From: VBCK01 sp036270655
GTDB lineage: Bacteria > Pseudomonadota > Gammaproteobacteria > Burkholderiales > Burkholderiaceae_F
Assembly: GCA_036270655.1 (NCBI GenBank)
Contig: DATBCD010000017.1
Location: 1 to 64,000 of the forward strand
DNA length: 64,000 nt
Reading direction: 5' to 3'
Position 1 is the first letter of the stretch, and every line of letters begins with the position of its first letter. The notes beneath the pieces are model-generated. The model had not been told where the DNA came from. It saw nothing but the letters and a program-made list of their open reading frames with translations, and did not search any database. This document shows positions 1-8,769 of this stretch, piece by piece. The position numbers and the translations under genes are program-made.

Positions 1-399
1 GGCCAGGTCGATGTAGCTGAAAGACAGGCCCGCGCTGCCGCGCCGGACCCGCTCGAAGAGCCGGTACGTTCCGCCATACAGATCGTCGACGGCGATCACG
101 TGGGCGCCGCTGTCGAGCAGCTCCAGGATCGTCGAGATGGCAGCGAGGCCGGAGGCGAATGCGAAGCCTCGCGTGCCGCCTTCCAGGTCCGCGACGCACC
201 GCTCCAGGGCCCAGCGGGTCGGGTTGTGGGCCCGCGCGTAGGCCAGGCCCTTGTGGACGCCCGGGGCGGTCTGAGCGTAGGTCGAGTTCGCGTAGATCGG
301 CTGCATGATCGCGCCGGTCGTCGGATCGGGAGCCTGGCCCGCGTGGATGGCCCGCGTCCCGAAGCCGGGGCGCGCCGCCGGGTCGCCGGTGTCGCTCAT
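1..399 (-). CDS. Cystathionine gamma-lyase/synthase family protein (C-terminal part cut off by the window edge)
   Basis: PLP-dependent Cys/Met metabolism enzyme, fold type I. On the minus strand the frame opens at ATG 399 with MSDTGDPAARPGFGTRAIHAG, followed by QPIYANSTYAQ and YARAHNPTRWALE, which are the N-terminal signatures of MetB/MetC-type enzymes. FAFASGLAAI and the YGGTYRLFERV stretch that follow are the PLP-phosphate and substrate region. The Schiff-base lysine and everything after about residue 133 lie outside the window. The ATG overlaps the stop of the preceding cystathionine beta-synthase gene (ATGA), so the two are translationally coupled, which fits reverse transsulfuration (homocysteine to cystathionine to cysteine). 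Gamma-lyase is therefore the likelier role, but the sequence alone does not exclude a gamma-synthase. Confidence 0.88.
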   Translation of the reverse strand, partial: MSDTGDPAARPGFGTRAIHAGQAPDPTTGAIMQPIYANSTYAQTAPGVHKGLAYARAHNPTRWALERCVADLEGGTRGFAFASGLAAISTILELLDSGAHVIAVDDLYGGTYRLFERVRRGSAGLSFSYIDLA

Positions 400-1769
400 G
401 CGAAGTTCCTTCTGAGATGGTTCAGCAGATCGATGCGTGTCACGAGGCCGTAGAAGCGCGCGTCGTCCGCGATGATCGCCACCAGGCCCCGGTCCAGCAC
501 GCCGCGCAGGGCCTCGACACCGGCGTCCGGGCGCAGGAATTCCAGCGCGCGGGTCATCGCGCTCGACGCGCTTGCCTTGAAATGGGCACGGTCCGCCTGC
601 ACCCGCAGCAGCAGGTCCGATTCGTCGATCAGCCCGACCACGCGGCCGTTCTCGATCACCGGCAGCTGTGACAGGTCGGCCGCACGCATCCGGTTGAAAA
701 CGGTCTGCAGCGTATCGCCCGGCGCCGCACTGACGACGTTCCCGTCCTCGTAGCGGCGTGCCACGAGGTCGCGCAGGTCGCCGGTCCGGCTCCGCTCCAG
801 CAGGCCCTGGTCGACCATCCACTGGTCGTTGAAGACTTTCGACAGGTACCGCGTCCCGGTGTCGCAGACGAACGAGACGACGCGCTTGGGCCGGGTCTGC
901 GCGCGGCAGTAGCGCAACGCCGCCGCCAGCAGCGTCCCGGTCGACGAGCCGCCCGCAATGCCCTCGGCGCGAAGCAGCTCCCGCGCCATGGCGAAACTTT
1001 CCGCGTCCGGTATCGAAAAGGCCTCGCGAACGGCCGAAAGGTCGGCGATCGGGGGGATGAAATCCTCGCCGATGCCCTCGACCGCCCAGGAGCCGGCCTG
1101 GCCGATCGTGCCGGTCCGGACGTAGTCGGCCAGGATAGAGCCGACCGGGTCGGCCAGCACGAACTCGACGCGCGGATCGGCACGCCGGAAGAAGCGGCTC
1201 AGCCCGGTGACGGTGCCGCCGGAGCCGACGCCGCACACGATCGCGTCGACCGCATGCCCGCTCTGAGCCCAAATCTCCGGCCCCGTCGACTGCTCGTGCG
1301 CAGCCGGATTGCTCGGATTGTTGAACTGGTCCACAAAGAAGGCGCCCGGGATGCCGGCGGCCAGACGCGCAGCCACGTCCTGGTAGTACTCCGGGTGGCC
1401 TTTACCGACGTCGGAGCGCGTGACGTGGACACGCACGCCGAGGGCACGCAGCTGCAGGACCTTCTCGGTGGCCATCTTGTCCGGGACCACGAGCTCGAGC
1501 GGATAGCCTTTGGCGCGCGCCACGAGTGCGAGGCCAAGGCCGGTATTGCCCGCGGTCGCCTCGACGATCGTCGCCCCCGGGTGAAGGCGCCCGTCGTTTT
1601 CGGCGGCCTCGATCATCGACAGGCCGATGCGGTCTTTGATGGATCCGCCCGGATTCTGGGACTCGAGCTTCAGGAACAGCCCGCACGGACCCGTGTCGAG
1701 GCGCGTGACTTCGATCAGCGGAGTGTTGCCGATCAGGCCGAGGACCGCGGGGCGGGAGGGCTCTGTCAT
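396..1769 (-). CDS. cbs: Cystathionine beta-synthase with C-terminal CBS domain pair
   Basis: Condenses serine (or acetylserine) with homocysteine in the cytoplasm. The product is 457 aa. The catalytic fold type II PLP domain has the Schiff-base lysine at about residue 45 in NPGGSIKDR, the substrate loop EATAGNTGLG near 70, and the phosphate-binding GVGSGGTVTG near 180. About 120 C-terminal residues form a CBS pair (for example LSQLPVIENGRVVGLIDESDLLL), which distinguishes it from plain cysteine synthase. I chose ATG 1769 (MTEPSRPAVLGLIGNTPLIEV) because homology begins there; the frame stays open upstream to 1970 but encodes nothing family-like. The gene is coupled to a downstream gamma-lyase/synthase and divergent from the sulfonate importer, so the locus appears devoted to organic sulfur. 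Confidence 0.9.
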   Translation of the reverse strand: MTEPSRPAVLGLIGNTPLIEVTRLDTGPCGLFLKLESQNPGGSIKDRIGLSMIEAAENDGRLHPGATIVEATAGNTGLGLALVARAKGYPLELVVPDKMATEKVLQLRALGVRVHVTRSDVGKGHPEYYQDVAARLAAGIPGAFFVDQFNNPSNPAAHEQSTGPEIWAQSGHAVDAIVCGVGSGGTVTGLSRFFRRADPRVEFVLADPVGSILADYVRTGTIGQAGSWAVEGIGEDFIPPIADLSAVREAFSIPDAESFAMARELLRAEGIAGGSSTGTLLAAALRYCRAQTRPKRVVSFVCDTGTRYLSKVFNDQWMVDQGLLERSRTGDLRDLVARRYEDGNVVSAAPGDTLQTVFNRMRAADLSQLPVIENGRVVGLIDESDLLLRVQADRAHFKASASSAMTRALEFLRPDAGVEALRGVLDRGLVAIIADDARFYGLVTRIDLLNHLRRNFA

Positions 1770-1984
1770 GGCGCCTGGCCATACGGGCGCCGAACGCAGC
1801 GCCTGAGCAAGAACAGATGAAATGCTAATGCAAGTTGCGCCGTCAGTTCGAACCACCGGCGCGGCGCACTCCGCAGGCTGGCTTATGAGCAAATTCGATT
1901 TTCTTCTTTGGCCCGACCCGAGGTGAAGCCTTATGTTGCGGCTATGGCGACGGCGGCAAGGGACTCGCAAAAGAGGAAGACGAT
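1770..1984. promoter_or_regulatory. Divergent intergenic region between cbs and ssuA
   Basis: These 215 bp separate the divergent cbs and ssuA starts and must hold both promoters. An AT-rich patch lies at about 1880-1915 (around GAGCAAATTCGATTTTC). I cannot assign a clean -35/-10 pair or a CysB site by eye. A good ribosome site (AGAGGAAG) precedes the ssuA ATG. Confidence 0.35.
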
Positions 1985-2992
1985 ATGAAGCCAGAATTCT
2001 TCAGCAGAGTGCTGGGCGTCGGTGCCCTGTCGCTTGGATTGGTGTCGGGGGCGGCGCAGGCCGCCGATCCGCCAAAGGAGTTGCGCGTCGATTGGGCAAC
2101 GTATAACCAGCTCAGCATCGTGCTGAAGAAATTCGGCTGGCTGGAGGAGGAGTTCAAGCAGGACAATGTGCCGATCAAGTGGGTGCAAAGCGCGGGCAGC
2201 AACCGGGCGCTGGAGTACCTGAACAGCGGCTCCGTCGATTTCGGCTCCACGGCCGGCCTGGCCGCCGTGCTGAGCAAGGCTAACGGCAACCCGATCGAGG
2301 GCGTCTACATCTATGCGCGTCCGGAATGGACTTCGCTGGTGGTTGCCAGGAACTCGCCGATCAATTCACTGAAAGACTTGAAAGGCAGGAAGATCGCGGC
2401 CACCAAGGGAACCGATCCGTTCCTCTTTCTGCTGCGCGCGCTGAACACCGTCGGCCTGACCAAGAATGACGTGCAGATCGTGCACCTGCAGCACGCCGAT
2501 GGCCGCGTCGCACTGGAGAAGGGTGATGTCGATGCCTGGGCCGGCCTCGACCCGCATACCGCGGCCAGCCAGCTGCAGGCCGGATCGCGCCTCATCTACC
2601 GCAACGTCAACTTCAACACCTACGGTTTTCTGAATACGCCGACGGCTTTCGCCAGCCAGCATCCGCAGGTCGTCGAGCGCGTGATCGGGCGCTACGAGCA
2701 GGCGCGCAAGTGGGCTATTTCGCATCCGGAGCAACTGGCGCAGCTGATCTCCGAGGAAGCCAGGATTCCGCTCGATGTGGCCAAGCTGCAGCTGTCCCGC
2801 GTCGACTTCACCAGCCCGGTTCCCGGTCCGGAGCACGTCAAGGCCCTGAAGGAGGCCGGCGCCATCCTTGTGGAAGAGGAGTTGGTCAAGCCGGGCACCG
2901 ACGTCAACCAGGTGATCGACGCCCTGGTGGTGTCGAAGTTCGCCGCCAGCCAGTACCGGCAGGAAGAACCGGCGAAGGCCGCGACGAAGTAG
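1985..2992 (+). CDS. ssuA: Aliphatic sulfonate ABC transporter, periplasmic substrate-binding protein
   Basis: The product is 335 aa. A cleavable signal peptide (MKPEFFSRVLGVGALSLGLV, then SGAAQA, cut before ADPP) directs it to the periplasm. The mature part follows the SsuA/NMT1-like fold: LRVDWATYNQLSIVLKKFGW, SGSVDFGSTAGLAAVLSKANG, LKDLKGRKIAATKGTDPFLF, and a closing helix rich in RYEQARKWAISHPEQ. It captures alkanesulfonates (or a related anion such as taurine) and delivers them to the permease. The RBS AGAGGAAG sits just upstream of the ATG. It is the first gene of ssuA-ssuC-ssuB-osmC. Substrate is inferred from family and from the sulfur-metabolism neighbours. Confidence 0.85.
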   Translation: MKPEFFSRVLGVGALSLGLVSGAAQAADPPKELRVDWATYNQLSIVLKKFGWLEEEFKQDNVPIKWVQSAGSNRALEYLNSGSVDFGSTAGLAAVLSKANGNPIEGVYIYARPEWTSLVVARNSPINSLKDLKGRKIAATKGTDPFLFLLRALNTVGLTKNDVQIVHLQHADGRVALEKGDVDAWAGLDPHTAASQLQAGSRLIYRNVNFNTYGFLNTPTAFASQHPQVVERVIGRYEQARKWAISHPEQLAQLISEEARIPLDVAKLQLSRVDFTSPVPGPEHVKALKEAGAILVEEELVKPGTDVNQVIDALVVSKFAASQYRQEEPAKAATK

Positions 2993-3028
2993 TCGCCTAT
3001 TGCCACGCTGCCGGTGCAGAATTGTGTC

Positions 3029-3823
3029 ATGGCGGACCCCATCAGAAGAACGATCGCGGATGCGGCACGACTGGCCAAGGGGCTGGTCGTGCCACTGGTG
3101 GCGCTGGTGCTTTGGGAGTGGGCGTCGCGGCGTGGGCTTATTGCGGCCAATCTGCTGCCGGCTCCGTCCGACATCGGCAATACTCTGGCCGAACTGGCAG
3201 GCCGCGGCAGGCTGATCCAGCACATCGCGGCCAGCCTCGCCCGCGTGGCGGCTGGCTTCACGCTGGGCGCCATCCTCGCGATCGTGGTCGGCGCCATCCT
3301 CGGATTGAGCCGCAGCCTTGCGGACTATTTCGATCCGACGTTCCAGGCTTTGCGCGCCATCCCGTCGCTGGCCTGGGTGCCCCTGCTGCTGCTGTGGCAG
3401 GGCATCGATGAGGCACCCAAGATCACCCTGATCGCCATCGGCGCGTTCTTTCCGGTGTACCTCACGTTGGTCGCCGGTATCCACGACGTGGATAGAAAGC
3501 TGGTCGAGCTGGGTCAGGTCTACGGGCTTTCCCGCTTTGCACTGATCCGCCGCATCATCATCCCTGCCGCCTTGCCCTACCTGTTTACGGGCCTGCGCAC
3601 CGGGCTGAGCCTGTCCTGGATGTTCCTGGTGGCGGCCGAGCTGATCGCGGCAACGAAGGGCCTGGGCTACCTGCTGACCGACGGACGCGAGACCGCGCGG
3701 GTGGATGTGGTGCTCGCCGCGATCATCGTGCTGGCGCTGCTGGGCAAATTGACCGACAGCGCGCTGAAGTTCGTCGAGCTTCGTGCGCTGTCGTGGCGCG
3801 ACAGCTTCGTCAAGGCCGGGTGA
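3029..3823 (+). CDS. ssuC: Sulfonate-type ABC transporter permease
   Basis: Inner-membrane permease of the BPD_transp_1 family, about 264 aa with six predicted helices. The EAA loop that docks the ATPase is visible as ELGQVYGLSRFALIRRIIIPAALPY. The N-terminus LVVPLVALVLWEWASRRGLI and the conserved LLPAPSDI are typical of SsuC/TauC/NrtB. I placed the start at ATG 3029 (MADPIRRT); a GTG in the same frame at 3014 would add five residues, and neither has a strong ribosome site. It lies 36 bp after ssuA and 6 bp before ssuB, in the usual ssuACB order. Confidence 0.85.
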   Translation: MADPIRRTIADAARLAKGLVVPLVALVLWEWASRRGLIAANLLPAPSDIGNTLAELAGRGRLIQHIAASLARVAAGFTLGAILAIVVGAILGLSRSLADYFDPTFQALRAIPSLAWVPLLLLWQGIDEAPKITLIAIGAFFPVYLTLVAGIHDVDRKLVELGQVYGLSRFALIRRIIIPAALPYLFTGLRTGLSLSWMFLVAAELIAATKGLGYLLTDGRETARVDVVLAAIIVLALLGKLTDSALKFVELRALSWRDSFVKAG

Positions 3824-3829
3824 GGGGAA

Positions 3830-4636
3830 ATGGGCGAACCCTTGCTGCAGGCCGAGATCGGAAGCAAGAAGTATCCGCAACATGAAGTCTTGCGTGACCT
3901 GTCGCTGAGCATCCGCGCCGGTGAAATCGTCAGCCTGGTCGGGGAGAGCGGATGCGGCAAGAGCACCCTGCTGCGATTGATCGCCGGACTGGACACGGAT
4001 TATTCGGGCAGTATCCGGCTGCACGGCAGTCCGCTGCGGCCGCATCCCGCTGCCGTCGGGGTCGTGTTCCAGGAGCCGCGCCTGCTGCCCTGGCTGACTG
4101 TCGCCGCCAATGTCGGCTTCGAGCTCGGCCGCGCCGGCGCCAAGCATCCGCGCGTGGATGAGCTGCTGGCCGAGGTGGGGCTGGCGGGCAAGGGCCGTTT
4201 CTACCCGAAACAGCTTTCGGGGGGCATGGCGCAGCGCGTGGCGATCGCCCGCGCCCTCTTCGGGCAGCCAAAAGTGCTGTTGCTGGACGAACCATTCAGC
4301 GCGGTCGACGCCTTCACCCGGATGCGACTGCAGGACCTGCTGCGGCGGGTTGCCGAACATCACGGTGCCACGCTGCTGTTCGTCACCCACGACATCGACG
4401 AGGCGGTCTACCTCAGCGACCGCATCTGCGTGATGCAGGCCGATCCCGGGCGCATCCGCCAGGAGGTCGAGATCGGCCTGCCTCGCCAGCGCGACCGCGG
4501 CGACCCGCGTCTTGCGCTGCTAAAGTCGCGGATCCTGGCGCTGCTCGACGACGGTCACGGCGACCGATCGAAGGCAGAACGCGGCAGCGACGAGAAGGAA
4601 GTCGTGAAACTGAACCTGCTGAAGCTTGCAGTGTGA
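3830..4636 (+). CDS. ssuB: Sulfonate-type ABC transporter ATP-binding protein
   Basis: Cytoplasmic ATPase of the importer, 268 aa. Walker A is GESGCGKST (about residues 40-48), the Q-loop is VFQEPRLLPW, the signature is LSGGMAQRVAIARAL, Walker B is VLLLDEPFSAVD and the switch histidine is in FVTHDIDEA. VFQEPRLLPWLTVAANV is characteristic of the SsuB/TauB/NrtD branch. GGGGAA precedes the ATG by a few bases. Its stop overlaps the region containing the ribosome site for the OsmC-like gene, so the fourth gene is probably translated with it. Confidence 0.88.
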   Translation: MGEPLLQAEIGSKKYPQHEVLRDLSLSIRAGEIVSLVGESGCGKSTLLRLIAGLDTDYSGSIRLHGSPLRPHPAAVGVVFQEPRLLPWLTVAANVGFELGRAGAKHPRVDELLAEVGLAGKGRFYPKQLSGGMAQRVAIARALFGQPKVLLLDEPFSAVDAFTRMRLQDLLRRVAEHHGATLLFVTHDIDEAVYLSDRICVMQADPGRIRQEVEIGLPRQRDRGDPRLALLKSRILALLDDGHGDRSKAERGSDEKEVVKLNLLKLAV

Positions 4637-4647
4637 GGGGAGAGTCG

Positions 4648-5154
4648 GTGGACGCGGAACAACTGAAGAGTCGGCAGGCACCGCTGAAACAGCGCTACCG
4701 CGAGGACGCCGGCAGTGCACGATGGGTGCTCAATGCGGAGGGCGAGCTGCGCCAGCCGCGCATCACGTGCCAGATCACCAGTGGGCACTCCCGGCCGGAG
4801 GCCGGCCTGCATCCGGCCACAGGAGGCGACGGCACGGATGCCTGCTCGGGCGATATGCTGTTGGAAGCGCTGGGGGCGTGCGCCGGCGTGACGCTGACCG
4901 CGGTTGCGACGGCGCTCGGTATTACGTTGCGCGGCGGTAGCGTGCATGTCGAAGGCGACCTGGACTTCCGGGGCACGCTCGGCGTCGCCAAGGACGTGCC
5001 CGTCGGATTCCCGGCCATCCGCCTGCGCTTCGACATCGACAGCGATGCGACGCCGGAGCAACTGGACAGCCTGTTGAAGCTTACCGAGCGCTATTGCGTG
5101 ATTTACCAGACCTTGCGCAACCCGCCTGCCATCTCGGTTTCCATCAATCGTTGA
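4648..5154 (+). CDS. OsmC/Ohr family peroxiredoxin-like protein
   Basis: 168 aa, OsmC-type fold with the two family cysteines: one in LEALGACAGVTLTAVA, the other in LTERYCVIYQTL. In characterised members this pair reduces organic hydroperoxides using thiols. I prefer GTG 4648 (VDAEQLKSRQAPLKQRY) because AGGGGAGAG lies 5 bp upstream; an in-frame GTG at 4633 is possible. It closely follows ssuB, so it is probably expressed with sulfonate uptake. OsmC-like proteins also sit in other sulfur loci, so a role in handling reactive sulfur or thiol intermediates is possible, but that is inference. Confidence 0.83.
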   Translation: MDAEQLKSRQAPLKQRYREDAGSARWVLNAEGELRQPRITCQITSGHSRPEAGLHPATGGDGTDACSGDMLLEALGACAGVTLTAVATALGITLRGGSVHVEGDLDFRGTLGVAKDVPVGFPAIRLRFDIDSDATPEQLDSLLKLTERYCVIYQTLRNPPAISVSINR

Positions 5155-5187
5155 TCGCGGCTACAAGGCCGGCCCGCCGCCATTCGA

Positions 5188-6915
5188 TCAAGCCGCAATG
5201 TCCGGATCAACCGGAACGACGAATTGAAATGACGCTCCGCGGGGCACGTTAGGGCTCGCCCACAGCCTCCCGCCGTGCGCCTCGATGATCGAGCGGCAGA
5301 TCGACAAGCCCAACCCCAGACCGCCGGGCTTGCTGGTGTGGAATGGTTTAAAAAGGTGCTCCATCGTCTCGGGTGTCAGGCCCGGACCGGAGTCTCGCAC
5401 CGCGACCAGAACCTCCCCGGACTCGGCAAACGCGGTGCTGATCCGCAATTCGCGCGCTCCCCCGCTCGCCCCGCTCATCGCCTCCACCGCGTTGATCACC
5501 AGGTTCAGCAGCACCTGTTGCAGCTGCACCCGATCTCCTTGAAGCAGGGGCAACCCTTCCGCAAGCTCGGATTGCACCGACACGCCGTGCTTGACGGCCT
5601 CGCCGCGCGTGAGCTCGATCACCTCGCGGATCGCTTCATTGATCAGCAAAATATCCCTGCGGGGCGGCGCCTTCTTGATGAGGTCGCGTATCCGCCCGAT
5701 GACATCGGCCGCGCGATTGCCATCCCGCACGATGCGAAGCAGCGACTGCCTGACCTCCTCGAGCTCCGGTGGTTCGGCGCGCAGCCAGCGCAAAGCCGCC
5801 TGCGCATTGGTGACCGTGGCGCCGACCGGCTGGTTCACTTCGTGTGCAATCGAAGCCGTGAGCTGGCCCATGGTGGCGACACGGTTGGCATGCGCCAGCT
5901 CCATCTGCACCTCGCGGTAGCGCCGCTCGCTTTCCCGCGCCCGGGCTTCGGCCCGCTTGCGCTCGGACAGATCGAGCACCAACGCGACACCCTGGTGCGC
6001 GTCTTCCTCGAACGTCGCGGCACCGATCAGCACCGGCACGCGGCTGCCGTCCTTCCGGTAGTACTCCTTCTCGCTGGGCCGCAGGTGCCTGGCCATCTTG
6101 ATCGCTTGCGCCAACAACACGTCGCGATCAGACCATTCCTGTGGAGTCAGATCCGTCCACCGCAGACGTCCTGCTCTCAAATCTTCACGATCGTAGCCCA
6201 GCATACGGAGAAACGCATCGTTGGCTTCCAGAATCCGGCCGTCGAAATCCCAAACAAAAATCCCGATAATGCTGGCGCTGGCGTCGAGCAGGCGCCGGAT
6301 CTTCGATTCCCGTTCCGCGAGATCGCGGTACAAGCGGGCATTGTCCAACGCCATCGCGGCTTGAGAGGCGATCAGCTTCAGCGCTGCGATCCGTTGCGGC
6401 GCGAAGACGCGCGGCGCCAGGTTGTTCTCCAGATAGAGCACCCCGCTGAGCTTGGCCTGGTTGATCAAGGGCAGACAGAGAATCGAACGGGCCTGGCGCC
6501 GCAGGACGTACGGATCGGCGGCATATTCCGGCTGGGCAACTGCATCACCCACAATGACGCTCTCGCGACTGCGCAGCACATGGTGCATGATCGATTCCGG
6601 CAGGATGGCTTCGCTCGATGGCTCATTGCGCAGCTGCACGGCTACCGTGGCGCCGTCGATCGTGGCTTCCGCCTCGATCCTGGGATCGGCACCCTTGAGC
6701 AGAACAAGCAGGCCCCGCTCCGCGCCCGCCTGCGCGATCGCGGTGCGCATGACGGTGTCGATCAGTTTCTCCAGCACCATCTCGCCGGCGACGGCCTGCG
6801 ACACTTTGATCGCGGTCGCAAGGTCGAGGTGTTCGACCGGAGCCCCGATCGTGCTCGTCGGACCAGGCGCAGGCTCTTGCGCCCCGTCAGTATCGAGTCG
6901 AGAGGATGGGTTCAC
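5188..6915 (-). CDS. GAF-PAS sensor histidine kinase
   Basis: Cytoplasmic 575-aa kinase with no transmembrane segment. A GAF domain covers about 45-195 (ending LKLIASQAAMALDNARLYRDL) and a PAS domain about 205-320 (IIGIFVWDFDGRILEANDAFL). The dimerisation/phosphoacceptor helix has His358 in TASIAHEVNQPVGATV. The HATPase domain (about 450-570) has the N box NLVINAVEAM, G1 DSGPGL and G2 GLGLGLSI. The sequence closely resembles the C-terminal third of the large serine/threonine-kinase/AAA/histidine-kinase hybrids of rhizobia and Burkholderia (from memory of those proteins), here standing alone. No response regulator adjoins it. It converges with the OsmC-like gene. Confidence 0.87.
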   Translation of the reverse strand: MNPSSRLDTDGAQEPAPGPTSTIGAPVEHLDLATAIKVSQAVAGEMVLEKLIDTVMRTAIAQAGAERGLLVLLKGADPRIEAEATIDGATVAVQLRNEPSSEAILPESIMHHVLRSRESVIVGDAVAQPEYAADPYVLRRQARSILCLPLINQAKLSGVLYLENNLAPRVFAPQRIAALKLIASQAAMALDNARLYRDLAERESKIRRLLDASASIIGIFVWDFDGRILEANDAFLRMLGYDREDLRAGRLRWTDLTPQEWSDRDVLLAQAIKMARHLRPSEKEYYRKDGSRVPVLIGAATFEEDAHQGVALVLDLSERKRAEARARESERRYREVQMELAHANRVATMGQLTASIAHEVNQPVGATVTNAQAALRWLRAEPPELEEVRQSLLRIVRDGNRAADVIGRIRDLIKKAPPRRDILLINEAIREVIELTRGEAVKHGVSVQSELAEGLPLLQGDRVQLQQVLLNLVINAVEAMSGASGGARELRISTAFAESGEVLVAVRDSGPGLTPETMEHLFKPFHTSKPGGLGLGLSICRSIIEAHGGRLWASPNVPRGASFQFVVPVDPDIAA

Positions 6916-7066
6916 TCGGTTGCCGCTCGCCGCGCGGTGGGAATGGATAGAGCTTACCGCCGCGCCATCATTGGCGCGCCGGCGCCCTCACGGCGGTTCA
7001 GGCAGGAACGATACCGGGACGCGTCGGGGAAACGCCGGGGGTAGGCGTTCGACGGAAAACTCCCAT

Positions 7067-7102
7067 AAAAAGTCAAGGCCCCGGCGTCCTCCTGCCGGGG
7101 CC
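7067..7102 (-). terminator. Intrinsic terminator of the LVIVD-repeat gene
   Basis: Read on the minus strand, GGCCCCGGC (7102-7094) pairs with GCCGGGGCC (7085-7077) around an 8-nt loop. TTGACTTTTT follows. The stem is 9 bp and GC-rich with a T tract, 60 bp past the stop of the LVIVD-repeat gene. Confidence 0.8.
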
Positions 7103-7161
7103 CTACCTACTAATGGCGATGCACCTGTCGCCGGACGCTCACACCCGTGCTTGCGCTTACT

Positions 7162-8769
7162 CTAGTTTTGTTCACCCGGCGGAGTCCGGCTTTCCTCGAA
7201 GGGCCACACGCCACGCTCGAACTTGAGCGACAGGAATCCATTGTCCTGGCAGGTCGTCTGCAAGGTCCCTGCCTCCGCATCCAGATGGACTTGAGCATTG
7301 CACCAATCCGGTCCGCCGGCGACCCATTGAGCACCGTGGTTGGACCCGGGACTCTTGGTCGTGGTGCCCGCCGGGTTGTAGTAGGCGATCTCCTTCGGCC
7401 GCCGCGGATTGCGAATATCGAACACCCGAATTCCCGAGTTGAAGTAGCCGCATGCGAGTGTGGTTGCATTGTGGCGGTTGTCAACGCTGCAATAATGGCT
7501 GCCATACGTGAAGCTGGCGAGTCCGACCAGATCGGGCAGGACCAATCCGCAGTTGGCCGGATCGTGCACTTCCAGCGTCAGCTTCGAAACCACTTTGGGG
7601 TTCGCCTCGTCCCTGATATCGACGATGCGCGCCATGCTGAACGGCGTTAAGCCCGCGTTGCAGGCTTCCTGCCAGCCCGCCATGCCGCTCAGGCCACCGG
7701 AGCCGCCTTCGTCGACGGCGACCAGATAGGGCTTGCCATCGATCTTGACCGGTATTGTGTGTTGCGCATGCGAACCATCCTTCCACACGATCTTGCCTAC
7801 GGCCTTGAATTGCGGATTGAGCTTGCGAGCCTGAATCTCGCTTGTATCCAGGATCAGAACGCCGTTCGTCGCCGGCAGATTGGCGAAGTTTGCCGTCACG
7901 CCGGGATCGGTATCGAGCGTAACGTAGGCGCGATTGCCGTCGTTGCTGACCGACAGGCCGTGGGCCAGCACGCCGGGGTCCAATGTAAATACTGCCATCA
8001 GCTGCGGATGTGTCGGGTCGGCGAGGTCGATTGCCGTGTATTTGGTCGGCCTGCCGCGATCACCGCCGTAATAGGTCAGTCCATCGGGGGCAAAGGCACC
8101 TTCATGGCCCCTCAGCGTGTCGCCGATCGGTAGCGCCTCTGCGTCCCCGTTGCTCGACGTTCCCATCGGGATGCTTGACAGAAGCTGCGGGTGCCGGCAG
8201 TCGAGCGTGATGTCATACACGTCAAGCTCGGGGCCTCCGGCTCCGTTCCTCGCGCTTTCCGCCGCGAGGATCTGGCGCCTTGCATTCGTCCGCAGAGATT
8301 CCCAGGGATCGAGCATGGATACCGACGCCAGGGACCCTGTGACGATCTGATTGCTCGGATGAGATACGTCGAGCACCACCGTTCCCAACTGGGTCCGACC
8401 GGTTGTGGCCGAAGAGGTATCGTAATAAACGCATTTATGTCCAGTGCTGTCTTGGAACCAGGCGTGCTGCCAACTTGCTCCATCGCCCCGGGTCTGGCCA
8501 ACCAGCGCCAGGTTGCAATTGAAGCCTTTGAACCCGTTCGCCCGCATTGCTGCAGGCACCTGGCCTTGCAAGGCTGTCTCGGGATGATCCTCGGGGCCGC
8601 ACGCCGCTTTGGGCACCGTGAGTGGGATCTTGCCCCCATCGTCGCCTTGATCCTCGTCATCCCCTTCTCGCCCCCGCGCCGCAACGCTGAAGAGCACCAC
8701 ACAAGCGAGCGCTATCACGGAAAACGGCGCCCATCTACCCAATCGATAACCCGGTGATCTTGGTTCCAT
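7162..8769 (-). CDS. LVIVD-repeat (beta-propeller-like) secreted or membrane-anchored protein
   Basis: 535 aa. An N-terminal hydrophobic segment (FSVIALACVVLFSVAA, about residues 15-30) suggests export or a signal anchor, followed by an acidic linker EGDDEDQGDD. The body has repeated strands typical of LVIVD repeats: GTVVLDVSHPSN, LDVYDITLDCRHPQL, YTAIDLADPTHPQL, MARIVDIRDEANPKV and IRVFDIRNPRRPKEIAYYNP. The product probably folds as a propeller on the outside of the inner membrane; the catalytic role, if any, is unknown. GAGGAGGAG precedes the ATG. A terminator follows the gene. Its leader and first codons are duplicated 2.7 kb away at 11355-11555. Confidence 0.75.
   Translation of the reverse strand: MEPRSPGYRLGRWAPFSVIALACVVLFSVAARGREGDDEDQGDDGGKIPLTVPKAACGPEDHPETALQGQVPAAMRANGFKGFNCNLALVGQTRGDGASWQHAWFQDSTGHKCVYYDTSSATTGRTQLGTVVLDVSHPSNQIVTGSLASVSMLDPWESLRTNARRQILAAESARNGAGGPELDVYDITLDCRHPQLLSSIPMGTSSNGDAEALPIGDTLRGHEGAFAPDGLTYYGGDRGRPTKYTAIDLADPTHPQLMAVFTLDPGVLAHGLSVSNDGNRAYVTLDTDPGVTANFANLPATNGVLILDTSEIQARKLNPQFKAVGKIVWKDGSHAQHTIPVKIDGKPYLVAVDEGGSGGLSGMAGWQEACNAGLTPFSMARIVDIRDEANPKVVSKLTLEVHDPANCGLVLPDLVGLASFTYGSHYCSVDNRHNATTLACGYFNSGIRVFDIRNPRRPKEIAYYNPAGTTTKSPGSNHGAQWVAGGPDWCNAQVHLDAEAGTLQTTCQDNGFLSLKFERGVWPFEESRTPPGEQN

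Noticed and set aside
1770..1970. N-terminal extension of cbs to 1970
   Set aside because: The extra residues are unlike any beta-synthase, and the stretch is the divergent promoter region.
2366..4390. A 674-residue open frame on the minus strand
   Set aside because: It lies opposite ssuA-ssuB, has no family resemblance, and its length comes from high GC content with few stops.
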